Shown one piece after another: positions 1 through 10,180 of a stretch of 25,545 bases of DNA. Positions within the stretch are counted from its first letter, which is position 1. The number at the start of each line of letters is the position of its first letter. Source of the stretch: a virus; the IMG/VR virus record IMGVR_UViG_3300027821_000027, positions 1 through 25,545 of that record. One strand, given 5' to 3'. The translations under genes were made by a program, and so were the position numbers. The notes under the pieces were generated by a model, which saw nothing but the letters and a program-made list of their open reading frames with translations, was not told the origin of the DNA and ran no database searches.

Positions 1-808
1 CAGCCGGTCCCTGTGGTCCCTGTGACCCAACGCTTCCTGCAACGCCCTGCGGCCCTTGTACGCCCGCTCCGGTGGCACCTTGCGGACCCTGCGGCCCAAT
101 CGACCCTGCGGCTCCCTGCACACCAGCCGCTCCCGCTGCACCTTGCGGCCCCTGCGCTCCCGCTGCACCTTGCGGCCCCTGCGGACCCTGCCCACTCTTG
201 ATGATCGCGGCTAGGTTCTGGTTGTGGCTGAAGGCGTAGTTCGACGGACTGGCCGACACGAACGCCACCGGGACGTAGAAGAAGTCCGCCATGTTGACGG
301 CGGGACCGAGCTTGGCGAATTCCTGATAGTTGAGCGCAAAATCGGCGTCCTGCAGGATGATCCGGTCGCCGACGTCCATCAGCTTGAACATCAGCGTCGG
401 GTCGAAGCCGTCGCTGGTCAGCCAGTCGAAGATCAGCGTGGTGGAGGCCTGCTGGCTGAGGTTGTTCCAGCGCATCTTGCCGGTGCCCGGGTCGGCAATG
501 GCGATGGCGTGGGTGTCGGCCTTGTAGAAGAACACCGACGACGAGCCGCCGGTCTCGCCCTGCGGACCTTGCGGCCCGGTAACACTTACCCCCTGCGGAC
601 CTTGCGGCCCGGTCGGCCCCTGCGTACCTTGGAAGCCCTGCGGCCCGCGAATAGCCTCTACAACTACGACAGTAGGCGGCGGTGCAGGCGGGGTTATAAC
701 CAGCAGCGGCTGCGGCGCTGGTGTGACGAATACGGTGTTAGGTGGCGAATCCGGTGGCGTGACGACTACAACATCGTCCTCCGCATCCACCAGTACGACG
801 TCGGTCAT
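1..808 (-). CDS. Collagen-like tail fibre or appendage protein, partial (C-terminus beyond left edge)
   Basis: The frame stays open from ATG at 808 to the window edge, giving 269 codons, so it is incomplete at the C-terminus. Residues 1-53 are rich in Val, Pro and Asp. Residues about 54-88 are Gly-X-Y triplets (GPQG, GPTG). Residues about 89-204 form a non-collagen domain with aromatic and beta-type sequence (for example [10 protein letters not shown] and KMRWNN). A second Gly-X-Y block starts near residue 205 and runs off the edge. Collagen-like triplets in phages occur in trimeric fibres and spikes, so a receptor-binding appendage is the likely role; this is inference from repeat and position. 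The ATG overlaps the TGA of the upstream 140-aa gene (ATGA), which suggests coupled translation. The length and any tip domain are unknown. Confidence 0.85.
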   Translation of the reverse strand, partial: MTDVVLVDAEDDVVVVTPPDSPPNTVFVTPAPQPLLVITPPAPPPTVVVVEAIRGPQGFQGTQGPTGPQGPQGVSVTGPQGPQGETGGSSSVFFYKADTHAIAIADPGTGKMRWNNLSQQASTTLIFDWLTSDGFDPTLMFKLMDVGDRIILQDADFALNYQEFAKLGPAVNMADFFYVPVAFVSASPSNYAFSHNQNLAAIIKSGQGPQGPQGAAGAQGPQGAAGAAGVQGAAGSIGPQGPQGATGAGVQGPQGVAGSVGSQGPQGPA

Positions 809-1227
809 GGCGTCGCAGCATCGACAGTAACAGCAGGACTGAAAGACACAGAACCCTCGACCAAGCGATCTTCCGTCAAGTCAGGGTTGTAGCATTTCAG
901 ATCCCAAAAGCCCCCACTAGCTACTGCATCGGTCAACTCATCCGGTATCACGATAATAATGTTGCCTTGCGCATCCCCGGTAATGCCGCCATCAGTATCT
1001 TCCGACGTGAGTGTCACCATCACATCAGCATCAGGCTTCTGCTTCTTGCGAATCTGCACGCGAAAGCTACAACCGGTAAAATCGTGCGGCACGTCGATCT
1101 GCTGATTACCATCCACATCAAGGATCGGATCGCCATTGCTATCCACCAGCAACGTGCCGAAGCGGAACTTAGGGAAACGAAACGTCGCCCCCTGTTCGAT
1201 GGTGATATCGTACGTAGCGGCAGGCAT
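805..1227 (-). CDS. Fibre/baseplate-associated beta-domain protein
   Basis: A 140-aa protein opening with [16 protein letters not shown] and ending in [15 protein letters not shown]. This pattern, a short N-terminal strand with 'EQGATF', a central 'FRVQIRKK' strand and a final 'EGxVxxSP', is familiar from small phage proteins encoded just before tail fibres, distantly like the N-terminal domain of baseplate protein BppU. It probably forms an immunoglobulin-like beta sandwich that attaches or supports the fibre. It starts 7 nt after the giant gene's stop, with a GAGAG Shine-Dalgarno-like stretch, and overlaps the fibre start by ATGA. The family assignment is from memory of the pattern; the exact role is inferred from position. 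Confidence 0.7.
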   Translation of the reverse strand: MPAATYDITIEQGATFRFPKFRFGTLLVDSNGDPILDVDGNQQIDVPHDFTGCSFRVQIRKKQKPDADVMVTLTSEDTDGGITGDAQGNIIIVIPDELTDAVASGGFWDLKCYNPDLTEDRLVEGSVSFSPAVTVDAATP

Positions 1228-1234
1228 AGCACTC

Positions 1235-4200
1235 TCACTGTGGGATTTGCGGAAACTGCTGCATGATCGGGTACATCGCCTTCTTGGGTGCCAAGATCCC
1301 GGTGCCAGTTGCCGTACCTACTGCGCGTTCCTGATAGCGTTGCGGCAGACCCGACAGGAGATTCGGACTCAGCTGCGGATTGCGCATCACCATCTTGATG
1401 TTCTCCTGAAACAATTCACCCAATGCAGCATAATCCCCACGATCAACAGCACGATACGCTTCATTGCGCAAGATCTGCTGCCGCCGTTCCAACAGCTGCT
1501 GCGTCGTCTTGAACGCGAACGATGCCTCACTCTGTTCCGCGCGTGCACTCGACTTGAAGCCACCCGCCTGCGCCAGAATGTTCCACGCCGATGGCGCTCC
1601 GATAGGAATGATGTTATTCGCACCCTCCGTTTCGTAACCATGCTGCGCCATGAGCGCCGCCGTGCCCGCGTTACGTACAACCGCAGGCGTCGCATCATTG
1701 AAGAACTTCACCCAGTCACCTTCGCTGGCAGCGGTAAGTCCAGTGGCAATCCCCGCCATTGCACCAATTGACGGTCCAAGGAACTCGAACGCGTGATCCT
1801 TGATCCGATCATCGATCTTGCGCCGGTCTTCAAGAAACGACGTGAACGGTGCGAGATCCGCGAATCCCGACCGAGTACTCATGTCGATGTCGAACAACCG
1901 GGGTAACCCGCGCGAAATCACTTCCTCGGTCTTCTTCAGTGCCTCGCCCTTGAGTCCAACTCCCTGCAACACCGACCCTGTGAAATGCCGCACCGATTGC
2001 TGCACATCGGGGGGCGTGTCCTCCTTGTTCTGAATCAGCCCGAGGAACATGTTTGCCAAGCCACTGAGCGCGCCCATGAACGGCATGCCCAACGTACCCG
2101 CCATCATCCCGGTCATCCCGGCAATACCAGCCAACGTCTTGGCCGATTCCGCCTGCTCCGCTGGAGTGCCGCCACGCAGCTTCAGGTAGTTGCGATAGAA
2201 CATCTCCGTAGCCTGAATATCGAACTGGCCGAAACCCACTGCCAGCGGCGTCGCCGCGCGTAACACTCCACGCCGTCCTAGATTGCGCGCGATGTTGGCC
2301 TGCGAGTGATCGCCATCCGTGTCACGAATCGTCTGCAGTGCGTGATCCTTGGCCTTCTCGTGCACCGCATTCAGCCGCGAGCCTTCCACCAGTGCCCCGT
2401 TGCCGTTGTTCTGCCGCCAGTTCGGATCGGCCTTATCCATCATCAACTCATGCGCCGACAGCGCCGAGACCAACCGATTGGCAACCTCGATCATGTGCGG
2501 GAACACCGTCGCCGCCTGCATCGTCTTGCTGCCGAATCCTTGATCTTCCGGATTAAGCCGTGCAACTTCGTGAGTTACTCCGAAGTTCAGCAGCGACGAC
2601 CACACCGCATGGCTCATTAGATCCAGCTGCGCCTCGTTCAGCAGCGACGATCCATCCGCCTTGGTCAGCTTGGAGAACTCCAGCCGCAGATTCGACAGGC
2701 TCGCAAACCGCGAAAACTTGTCGCCGCTGGATTCCAGCCAGCCCATGTGCATCAACTTGGTAACCATGCCGTAGGCGAGCGCCGTATTCTTCGCCATGGA
2801 CAGCGCCGCAGCGCCATAACCGTGCTTACTGCCAAGCGTCGGCAGCGTCATCTGCCACGGCTGCACGGCGAGCATCGTCATATACGCGGGCGACAGCGCC
2901 AGCCGCCACGCAGCCGGGAACGCCCGCAGCCGGTCTAACACTGGCGCATCGACTGGCGTGTTGAGATCTTCAACCCGCCCGCGCACATCGGCCATGTACT
3001 TGCCGATCTGCGTCTTGACATCGCTCAGTCCCGGTGAAATATCCTCGCGCAACTCCTTCATCGCACCGTTAAGCCGGTTCAGCGTATTCGACATCCCGGT
3101 TGACGAACGCATGCCCTGCAACGCCCGCATCGACATCGTGGTGCGCTCACCAAAGTTGCGGATGTAGTCGGTGCTGTAACCATTCAACCCGTCACTGGTA
3201 GCCGATGCCTTATACGGCGAATTATCCGGCAGCTGCTGCAGATAGGTGTCGAACACCATGCTAGTCAACGCAGGCTTCATGCTGGGTTCGATGAAATCGC
3301 TATTGGCGATTCGATCCCGCAAGATGTGCATGTACCCCGGCGTGGCCGAATCCTGCGACCGCAATTTCTCGCTAATCGGCCCATCCGCCCACGTATTCTG
3401 GCCGTTCGCATCCTTGAACAACCCTTCATCCAAGAACGGACGCAGCTGCTTGAGCGTTTCCTCATAGTGACTGTTATTGTCGAAACGCATGTATACGCGA
3501 CGATTCTCCGTGCCATCCGCATTCACCCTCGGCGGTCCCCAGCCACGCCGCAAACCGTCCACCACAGCACCGACCCGTTTCCACTCGGCATCACCTCCAT
3601 TAACAGTGAACATGACCATCTTGTCGCCCGCGCGTCCGAGATGCATGTACGGCACTTCCCGCAACCGCGAATAATTGCCGTACTGATCATCCAGCATGGC
3701 GCGTAGCGATCCTGCATCCTGCGCGCCCTTGCTCTGCGCGCCACCCGCTGCAAGCTCGCGGTCGTGGATCTCCTTGACGATCCGCATCGTCTCCTGCATG
3801 CCGTTCTGCAACGCCTGCCGCTGCGTCTTGAGCGGCACCGATCCCATGTCCCGACCCGCCTGTTCCCGCGTATCCAGCTGCTTCATCACCGACTTCATTT
3901 CCGGCAACTCGTGCATGCCGTACGTCTGCAACACCGCCTTCATCGCCTGCGCAGTATGCCGCGTTAACATCAGATCGTGGAAGTCCGTCATGCCGTGATA
4001 CACCGCCATCGGCGTTGCCACCGGCTTGCCACCCGCGCGCCGCTGCAGCTGCTCGGACGTCCGCTTCAGATCCTGATACTCATTCTTCAGCCGCTGCACA
4101 TCCGGCGAATCCCCCGGTTTGACCGGCAACGTCGGATCAACCTGCAACCGCGCCGCTTCCGAACCCATCCGGCCAACCCGATCCGACAGCGCCCGGTGGG

Positions 4201-7200
4201 TGTTGAACAGCTTCCACGCGGTATCCGCGATCCGCCCGCCTTCCAGTTTCACCAGCGTGGCAATAGCGGCCCGATCCGCAACATGCTGACGGATCTCGTC
4301 ATGCACACCTGCAATACGGGTTAACGCAACTGAAGCAGTAGGAAACTGCTGAATGGCCTTGTCGATCACCATGCGCAGTACCTGTTTCTGGTGATTCAAC
4401 GAGAACCACGCCAGCCCCTTGTTCCACTGCGCATCCGGCTTCTCGGACATGCGCTTCGTTGCCGAGTCTGCCGTGCCCAGCTTGAAGAAGCCGCGTAGCG
4501 CGTTAGGCATGAACCATGACTCACCCGTGCGGTTGAGCGGGCTGCGGTACACGGTGGTCAGGCTGCGATTCGGACTACCGAACAGCGTCGGTGCCGCCTG
4601 CATCAGCTGCTCGAAGTCCGTACGCGCACGCTTCCATGCCGGAACCAGATCGCGGATAACATCAAACACCCGCGTCAGCAAATTTGCCCGACCCCCCAGC
4701 AGCCGCTGCAAATCCGGGTTGTTCATCGCTTCGGACAGAAACTCATGCTCGTCATTGAGCGCCAGCATGTGCGCGGGATTGTCCTGATCGGCAATCTTGG
4801 AGAACCGCTCCATGATCCCCTGCACCGTCTTGATCGCCTGCACCTCCACCCGATCCTGCGCCGATAGCTCACTATCCGGACGGACAAGGTTAGCCAGCGC
4901 GCGAATCGTACCTGCGTGCGTCAGCGCATGCGTGATCTCGTGCAGCATCGTCGTGGTGTTCATGCCACCACGCCCAATCTCGATGGTGTTAGTGAACGGC
5001 ACGTAACGTCCGCCATTGAAGTCGGGGTTCTCAATCACCCGAATCGTGGCGGTCGGATTCGCTTTCGCCAGCAGCTTTGCCACTGCGCGAATAATCACGT
5101 TGTGATGCGTACGACCAAGATGCTCCAGCACACCCATGGCGTGCGGCGTCTCGGCCACCCGTGCTGCCAGTTTCGCGTTGTCCAGCCGCGCCAGTCCAGT
5201 CTTCTCCGCATCCGCCACGGCAATATCACGCCGATACTTGGTATACGCCTGATTGAACAAATCGGCAGCACGCTGCTCCGGACCCTCGCCCGCCTGAAGC
5301 TCCCGCACCGCGCCTTCACGCTGCAAATTGAGCGAGCGCCGTAGCGAATCCGCCGCTTCCTGTGTTAACGCGCCACTGCGCAGCGACTCCTCGATTTGCG
5401 CATTCTTGTAATCAAACTGTGCGTGCAACTCAACCGACTCCCGCAACGCCCGCGCGATGTTCTTTTCCTCGGCAATGCCAGCTGCGTTAACCCGCGCCGC
5501 TGTCTGGATCGACCGAACCAGATGAGTAACATAATCAGCGAACCGCTTGTGCGTGGCAGCATCGAGCGTGCCCAACGCTTCCGTCGCCGTCCGCTGTGTC
5601 TTGACCGCCCGTCCGCCCAGCTTGGCATCGGCGCTGAACCGTCCGCCCGCTTCGCCCGACATCATTGCATCGAACGTAGCCTGCATTTCCTTCGGCAGCA
5701 GGTTCCGCACCACCTTCAGCGTACCGGCGTACTTGTGCGCTTCCAGATAACGGAACACGTTCACCAGATTCGAACCGGTGCCGATGCCTTCCTTGGGATC
5801 GAGCGGTTCGTTGGTGAACGAGTAATACTCATCCGTCGCGGCAGGCTCACCCTCACCACGCTGCTTCGCCTTCTCGGTGGCACCCACTGCTTCCGAGTAC
5901 TCGCGCAGCTGCGGCGAATCCTTCACCATCTCGGTAAGATCATCAACGTGCTGCGCCAACGTCTCGCGCTCGCCCGACGCATCGATCTCCCGTTGTGCCG
6001 CCGCTGCCTGCTTGATCCGCTCGACCAACGCCTGCCGCGCCGCATACTGATCCGCGCTCGGCGTCTTGATCTTCGACATCGCGTTGTAGTCCGCGCGCAT
6101 CTGCTTCAACGCGTTGGACTGTGCTTCCAGCTGGGCCAGTCGCATGCGCGCTTCGTGCAGTTCCGGATGTGCGGCAGCGAACGCCGCCCGTGCCGCATCC
6201 TCGCGCTGCTGGGCCGCATCGATGGCAGCTTGATGCGCTGCCTGTTCATCAGGCGACTGCTCGGCACGCCGCTGCGCCCGTGCTACTTCCAGCTTGGCCT
6301 TCTCGACTTCGTACGCCCGCTTGGCCCCTGCCGCTGTTAATGTCCCGTCCGGATTCACCTCGTTGGGCTTCACCGTCCCGGCGTTGAGCAGCGCGTTCAG
6401 TTCCTCCTGCGTCGGCGGACGCTTGGAAAAATCACCATAGGCGACCGGCTCACCCGGTGTTACCGGCGTGACATCGGCCCCTGTCCTTGCGGCAGCTGCG
6501 GTTGCGCGTTCTTGCGCAGCTTGGTCAGCGCCTGCGCGGGATTCGGCATCCCTTGCTGCTGCAGCGCCTTGCTCAACATCGCGGGCATTTTGGCTCCAGG
6601 TCTCGTCGGCGGTTGGTCTGGATTCGGCCCGCGCACTTGCTTCGGTGGCAGCTTTAAGATCGGCACTTGATGGCTCCTTCGCGTTGTATGGACCTTCGTA
6701 CGATTCCAAGCGCGCGATAAGCCGCGACAGCCCCTCGTACGACTCGGTAGTCTTGTCCTTCACGGCATCCCGCGCTGCACGCAACGCATTCAGCTGCTGC
6801 ACATACAGCGTCTTACCCTTCACTCCTTCCAGCACCCGGTTCATGAACCCCGCGTGCGGGCGCTTGGCTCCCGCAGCCGTAGCCGCGTCAATCCACGTCT
6901 TAGCGAAATCCTGCACTGCCAGCGGAGTGTTACCAGTGATCTTGCCTGCCATCGCATCGTCAGCGAGCTTGTTCGCCGCCGCGACACGTGCTGCTACTTC
7001 CGGCCCACGTGGAAGCCGCGTAGCTTCCGGATTAACACCGACCGTTGGTGTAACTCCAGCAGCTGCTACTTCCGCCGCATTCCGCGCAAGATCTCCTTCC
7101 GGATCAGCAGCTATCGCGGCCTGATGATCCGCCTCTAGCTCTCCCCGCGTCGGTGTACGCTCCGGTGTTATCCCAGCGCGTCGCAGTGCCTGTTCCATCG

Positions 7201-8962
7201 CCGTTTGCGGCGGAGCTGGTGGTTCAGGGGCTTCCCGCGCCGCTTTATCCGCAGCTTCACGCTCACGTGCAGCAGTGTTATAAGGATCGGGACGTGGCGC
7301 TCCTGCGGGCTGGTTCAGCAGCGGCTGCAAATCAAGCTCGCCCTGCCCTTCAGGAACCTTCGGTTCTTCAGGGATGCTGAATACGTCGGTCGGTGCCCGT
7401 CGTACAGCAGGTTCTTCCGCTGGTGACGGCTGCAATTCGAATGGCCGCTCACCCAGTTGCCCCTGCTCGAACAACGTGCGCTGCTGTGGCTGATCCAACG
7501 CAAACATTCCAGTCGGCGCTGCTGCTTCTGGCGCTGGCTGCTTCTGGATCTCGTCATTGACGTAGCTGACGTAGGCGTCCTTCAACCCGGATTCGCTTAT
7601 CCGGCCACCCTTGGCAAGCGGACCCGTCTTCATGGTGCGCTGCGCCTGCACCCACGCCGCGAACGGCATAACGCCTTCAGGCGGATTGGCAACCAGCTGG
7701 TCGGTAAGCGCCTTGTTTACCACACTCCCGGCTTCCTCTGCGGCTCGCCGGTCGAACATGTGCTTCCACGCCAGCTGTGCATCGAACTTGTTGGTGTACT
7801 GCGGCGCTGGACCGCCAGTAACACCAGTCTGCTGGTTTATGAAATCCTGCAGCGGAGTGTTCGGCGCTGGTGGCTGTGCCGCAACGGGTGCCGCAGGCGC
7901 GGGTGCAGCAGGCTGCTGCATCTGCTGTGTCGTATCGTACTTGTAATCAGGCCGTAACTCAGGAGTAACACCGTCATTGAGTGCTGCCAGTGCTTCCTTG
8001 CGCCATGCATCCGATCCTTCCGGATCGAGCGCACGCAGATCTGCAGCGATGTTATTCGCCGCCATGCTGCGCCGTGCATACGAAAAGTTCGGGTTCTCCA
8101 ACGCTGCCGCCTGCGACGCGCGCATCGCGTTGGTCTTCATGATCGCCGGGGCAGCGAACGGCCCCATCACGGCAGTCAGCAGCGCAGTCGGCGCAAACGA
8201 CTGCTTCGCTGCATCCCATGGCGATGCCGTACCGGGCAAGCCGCTTTCGAACGCCGCAGTGCCTGCAGCAGTCGCCGCCTGCGCGGGCAGCTGGGTTGCT
8301 TCCGCCCGTAGCACACCACGTCCCATCGCACCCCACAGCGATGGATCAGCGTACGACTCGAAGCCCTTCGCCAAGGCACCCCGCTGCACCGCTGCTTCAG
8401 TACCTGACACCAAACGGCCCAATGCTCCAACACCAATCGTCTGCCCGATGCCCTGCACCGCTGCCGCGCCCAGCGACGGCAGAATGCCGCCACCCTTCTC
8501 CCGCGTCGCGGTGTACTGACTGGCAGCGAACAGACCCCCCGCGATACGCGCTGCTGCCGCCTCACCCACACCGGGAATCAGTGCCAACCCAGCCAACCCG
8601 GCGACGGTAGGCACCATCGATGCAACGTTACCAGCCAGCCCGGTTACCCGGTACATCTCAGCATTGCCGCGCTCTTGTGCGGACTTCTCGATCCCCTTGC
8701 CCGCCGAATCGAGACCGAACGTCTGCAGAATGCGCCCCGCCATCTCGGGCGCTTCCACCATAACACCACGTGCCAGCCCATGACCGATGTCGGTAAGTAC
8801 GCTGTTTTCGGGCAGTATGGGTGCTGCAGCCGTAGGCGCAGGCATGCCACGTGTACGTCCTGCCTGATAATTGGCGAGTGCTTGCTGCGCATCCGCTGTA
8901 GTACTCGCAGCCGTAGGCAGCGGCGCATCCAGCGTCGGATACAACGCGTTCGGATCAGGCAT
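1235..8962 (-). CDS. Giant polyvalent internal-virion/DNA-ejection protein with a zincin motif
   Basis: At 2,575 aa it takes up 30% of the window. Residues about 110-150 are hydrophobic and Gly/Ala-rich. A long Ala/Pro/Glu/Gln-rich stretch with helical runs follows (about 350-1,000). A zincin-type HEITH motif sits at 1341-1345 (His1341, Glu1342, His1345), preceded by a strand-like segment as in metallopeptidases. Two further hydrophobic stretches lie near 2025-2075 and 2280-2310. Phages with N4-gp56-type capsids often carry such giant proteins, described as polyvalent proteins: they travel in the virion, enter the cell with the DNA and combine peptidase, anti-restriction and membrane-active parts. 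Ejection-protein function is inferred from size, position before the fibre genes and these segments. I found no RNA polymerase motifs, so it is not an obvious N4 virion RNA polymerase. The ATG lies 2 nt after the upstream stop. Confidence 0.8.
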   Translation of the reverse strand: MPDPNALYPTLDAPLPTAASTTADAQQALANYQAGRTRGMPAPTAAAPILPENSVLTDIGHGLARGVMVEAPEMAGRILQTFGLDSAGKGIEKSAQERGNAEMYRVTGLAGNVASMVPTVAGLAGLALIPGVGEAAAARIAGGLFAASQYTATREKGGGILPSLGAAAVQGIGQTIGVGALGRLVSGTEAAVQRGALAKGFESYADPSLWGAMGRGVLRAEATQLPAQAATAAGTAAFESGLPGTASPWDAAKQSFAPTALLTAVMGPFAAPAIMKTNAMRASQAAALENPNFSYARRSMAANNIAADLRALDPEGSDAWRKEALAALNDGVTPELRPDYKYDTTQQMQQPAAPAPAAPVAAQPPAPNTPLQDFINQQTGVTGGPAPQYTNKFDAQLAWKHMFDRRAAEEAGSVVNKALTDQLVANPPEGVMPFAAWVQAQRTMKTGPLAKGGRISESGLKDAYVSYVNDEIQKQPAPEAAAPTGMFALDQPQQRTLFEQGQLGERPFELQPSPAEEPAVRRAPTDVFSIPEEPKVPEGQGELDLQPLLNQPAGAPRPDPYNTAAREREAADKAAREAPEPPAPPQTAMEQALRRAGITPERTPTRGELEADHQAAIAADPEGDLARNAAEVAAAGVTPTVGVNPEATRLPRGPEVAARVAAANKLADDAMAGKITGNTPLAVQDFAKTWIDAATAAGAKRPHAGFMNRVLEGVKGKTLYVQQLNALRAARDAVKDKTTESYEGLSRLIARLESYEGPYNAKEPSSADLKAATEASARAESRPTADETWSQNARDVEQGAAAARDAESRAGADQAAQERATAAAARTGADVTPVTPGEPVAYGDFSKRPPTQEELNALLNAGTVKPNEVNPDGTLTAAGAKRAYEVEKAKLEVARAQRRAEQSPDEQAAHQAAIDAAQQREDAARAAFAAAHPELHEARMRLAQLEAQSNALKQMRADYNAMSKIKTPSADQYAARQALVERIKQAAAAQREIDASGERETLAQHVDDLTEMVKDSPQLREYSEAVGATEKAKQRGEGEPAATDEYYSFTNEPLDPKEGIGTGSNLVNVFRYLEAHKYAGTLKVVRNLLPKEMQATFDAMMSGEAGGRFSADAKLGGRAVKTQRTATEALGTLDAATHKRFADYVTHLVRSIQTAARVNAAGIAEEKNIARALRESVELHAQFDYKNAQIEESLRSGALTQEAADSLRRSLNLQREGAVRELQAGEGPEQRAADLFNQAYTKYRRDIAVADAEKTGLARLDNAKLAARVAETPHAMGVLEHLGRTHHNVIIRAVAKLLAKANPTATIRVIENPDFNGGRYVPFTNTIEIGRGGMNTTTMLHEITHALTHAGTIRALANLVRPDSELSAQDRVEVQAIKTVQGIMERFSKIADQDNPAHMLALNDEHEFLSEAMNNPDLQRLLGGRANLLTRVFDVIRDLVPAWKRARTDFEQLMQAAPTLFGSPNRSLTTVYRSPLNRTGESWFMPNALRGFFKLGTADSATKRMSEKPDAQWNKGLAWFSLNHQKQVLRMVIDKAIQQFPTASVALTRIAGVHDEIRQHVADRAAIATLVKLEGGRIADTAWKLFNTHRALSDRVGRMGSEAARLQVDPTLPVKPGDSPDVQRLKNEYQDLKRTSEQLQRRAGGKPVATPMAVYHGMTDFHDLMLTRHTAQAMKAVLQTYGMHELPEMKSVMKQLDTREQAGRDMGSVPLKTQRQALQNGMQETMRIVKEIHDRELAAGGAQSKGAQDAGSLRAMLDDQYGNYSRLREVPYMHLGRAGDKMVMFTVNGGDAEWKRVGAVVDGLRRGWGPPRVNADGTENRRVYMRFDNNSHYEETLKQLRPFLDEGLFKDANGQNTWADGPISEKLRSQDSATPGYMHILRDRIANSDFIEPSMKPALTSMVFDTYLQQLPDNSPYKASATSDGLNGYSTDYIRNFGERTTMSMRALQGMRSSTGMSNTLNRLNGAMKELREDISPGLSDVKTQIGKYMADVRGRVEDLNTPVDAPVLDRLRAFPAAWRLALSPAYMTMLAVQPWQMTLPTLGSKHGYGAAALSMAKNTALAYGMVTKLMHMGWLESSGDKFSRFASLSNLRLEFSKLTKADGSSLLNEAQLDLMSHAVWSSLLNFGVTHEVARLNPEDQGFGSKTMQAATVFPHMIEVANRLVSALSAHELMMDKADPNWRQNNGNGALVEGSRLNAVHEKAKDHALQTIRDTDGDHSQANIARNLGRRGVLRAATPLAVGFGQFDIQATEMFYRNYLKLRGGTPAEQAESAKTLAGIAGMTGMMAGTLGMPFMGALSGLANMFLGLIQNKEDTPPDVQQSVRHFTGSVLQGVGLKGEALKKTEEVISRGLPRLFDIDMSTRSGFADLAPFTSFLEDRRKIDDRIKDHAFEFLGPSIGAMAGIATGLTAASEGDWVKFFNDATPAVVRNAGTAALMAQHGYETEGANNIIPIGAPSAWNILAQAGGFKSSARAEQSEASFAFKTTQQLLERRQQILRNEAYRAVDRGDYAALGELFQENIKMVMRNPQLSPNLLSGLPQRYQERAVGTATGTGILAPKKAMYPIMQQFPQIPQ

Positions 8963-8964
8963 GG

Positions 8965-10176
8965 CTATTGACGGTAATACTCGTCGTCATACTTCGTACG
9001 CCACGGCGCATCAGATGGCGACGGCACTGGCATCCCTCCCACCCCCGGTACTTGCACTACCGGCGCTCCCGTTACCATGGGCGTACCTGCCCCCGGACCG
9101 GTGTTCGGGTAACCAAGATAGATGCCCCCTTCAGGAAACTGATCCGACCGGAATGCCTGCGTACCCATCGGACCGTGAATCTGCGTAATGTTGGAACCAC
9201 CGGCATAAGCCGCCTGCCCTGCCTGTGCAGCGTTAATACCCTGTGGCCCTTGCCCAATCTGCCAATAAGCACGTGACTTCTGCAATCGATCCGGATCGTT
9301 CAAAACCCGCTGCCGCTCCAACTCCAGCTGCTGCGCATGAATCTGCGCCAGCTTCTGATTAACACCAAGATTGCCCTGATTGACGAACAGATTGCCCCAA
9401 TTGACCCCCTGCTGATTGCGCGCCACATCCAGCTGCCCCTGCGACACCCCCAGCTGCCCCGCCTGTATCCCGGTATTCTGCAATGCGTTCAACCGCCGCG
9501 CTTCCGGCCCTGCCTTGATCATGTCCAGAATACTGGTGTTAGCGTTGGCCCGATACCCGGCCAGTCGCGCCCGCGAAGCGGCAATATCGGCACCGATGCC
9601 ATACGCATCCTGATTACTGCCCGCACGTGGCGCAGTCGTCGCGTAACCTCCGCTCATGCCCCCACCACCCACACCAGCCCCGCCATTGAATGTCGGATAT
9701 CCGCTGCCGGGAGCAGCACCGCCACCGTAGCCAGTGTTATAACCTCCACCCGCGCTGGCCTGCTGTACCGCATTCCGGTTGGCAAGGCTCGCTTCCAGAT
9801 TGCGCGCCGCCGTGCCGACTGCCGGGGGATTGATCGGGTAACCGCCGGGACCGACCGCCAGCCCGGTTCCCTCGAACGTGGCAGGACTGGAAGGCTGATC
9901 GGAGAACGCGTTGAATACGCCACGATTGTTCGCCGTTGCCACCACGCGCGAAGTGCCTTCCCCCGCAGCAGCGTTACCGCCGAAGCCGGGGCCATAATCA
10001 TTGGCAATCTGTTGTCCCGGCATACCCCTGCCCCGAATTGCTGCCCGATAATCCCACGTATTGGCAGGGCCATATGTCTGTGTTACCCCGCCGACCACCG
10101 GGGCATTGGCAGGAACCGGACGAGCATCCGCTGATAGGTAGGGACCGGGAGGAAGATCTTCGGGTCTGGTAGGCAT
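8965..10176 (-). CDS. Gly/Gln-rich minor virion protein (candidate internal protein)
   Basis: A 403-aa protein with a low-complexity first half (PGG, GGG, YNTGYGGG) and a distinct repeat section at about residues 240-300. In that section units such as QAGQLGVSQGQLDVARNQ recur with a Gln/Asn and hydrophobic rhythm and lead into a helical stretch, QLELERQR. Its place between the adaptor gene and the giant ejection protein suggests a minor structural or internal virion protein. I recognise no catalytic motif. It starts after the adaptor stop with a GAGGTGA ribosome-binding sequence that includes that stop codon. Its end is 2 nt from the giant gene's ATG, so the two are probably co-translated. 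Confidence 0.65.
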   Translation of the reverse strand: MPTRPEDLPPGPYLSADARPVPANAPVVGGVTQTYGPANTWDYRAAIRGRGMPGQQIANDYGPGFGGNAAAGEGTSRVVATANNRGVFNAFSDQPSSPATFEGTGLAVGPGGYPINPPAVGTAARNLEASLANRNAVQQASAGGGYNTGYGGGAAPGSGYPTFNGGAGVGGGGMSGGYATTAPRAGSNQDAYGIGADIAASRARLAGYRANANTSILDMIKAGPEARRLNALQNTGIQAGQLGVSQGQLDVARNQQGVNWGNLFVNQGNLGVNQKLAQIHAQQLELERQRVLNDPDRLQKSRAYWQIGQGPQGINAAQAGQAAYAGGSNITQIHGPMGTQAFRSDQFPEGGIYLGYPNTGPGAGTPMVTGAPVVQVPGVGGMPVPSPSDAPWRTKYDDEYYRQ

Positions 10177-10180
10177 GATG

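Noticed and set aside
5396-6340. Long plus-strand open frame (314 aa) opposite the giant gene
   Set aside because: Arg/Leu-rich translation typical of the reverse frame of a GC-rich gene; no ribosome-binding sequence, and the minus-strand frame is clearly coding. The same holds for other plus-strand frames left of 20.5 kb (for example 9,337-10,134, 14,083-14,937 and 18,845-19,612).
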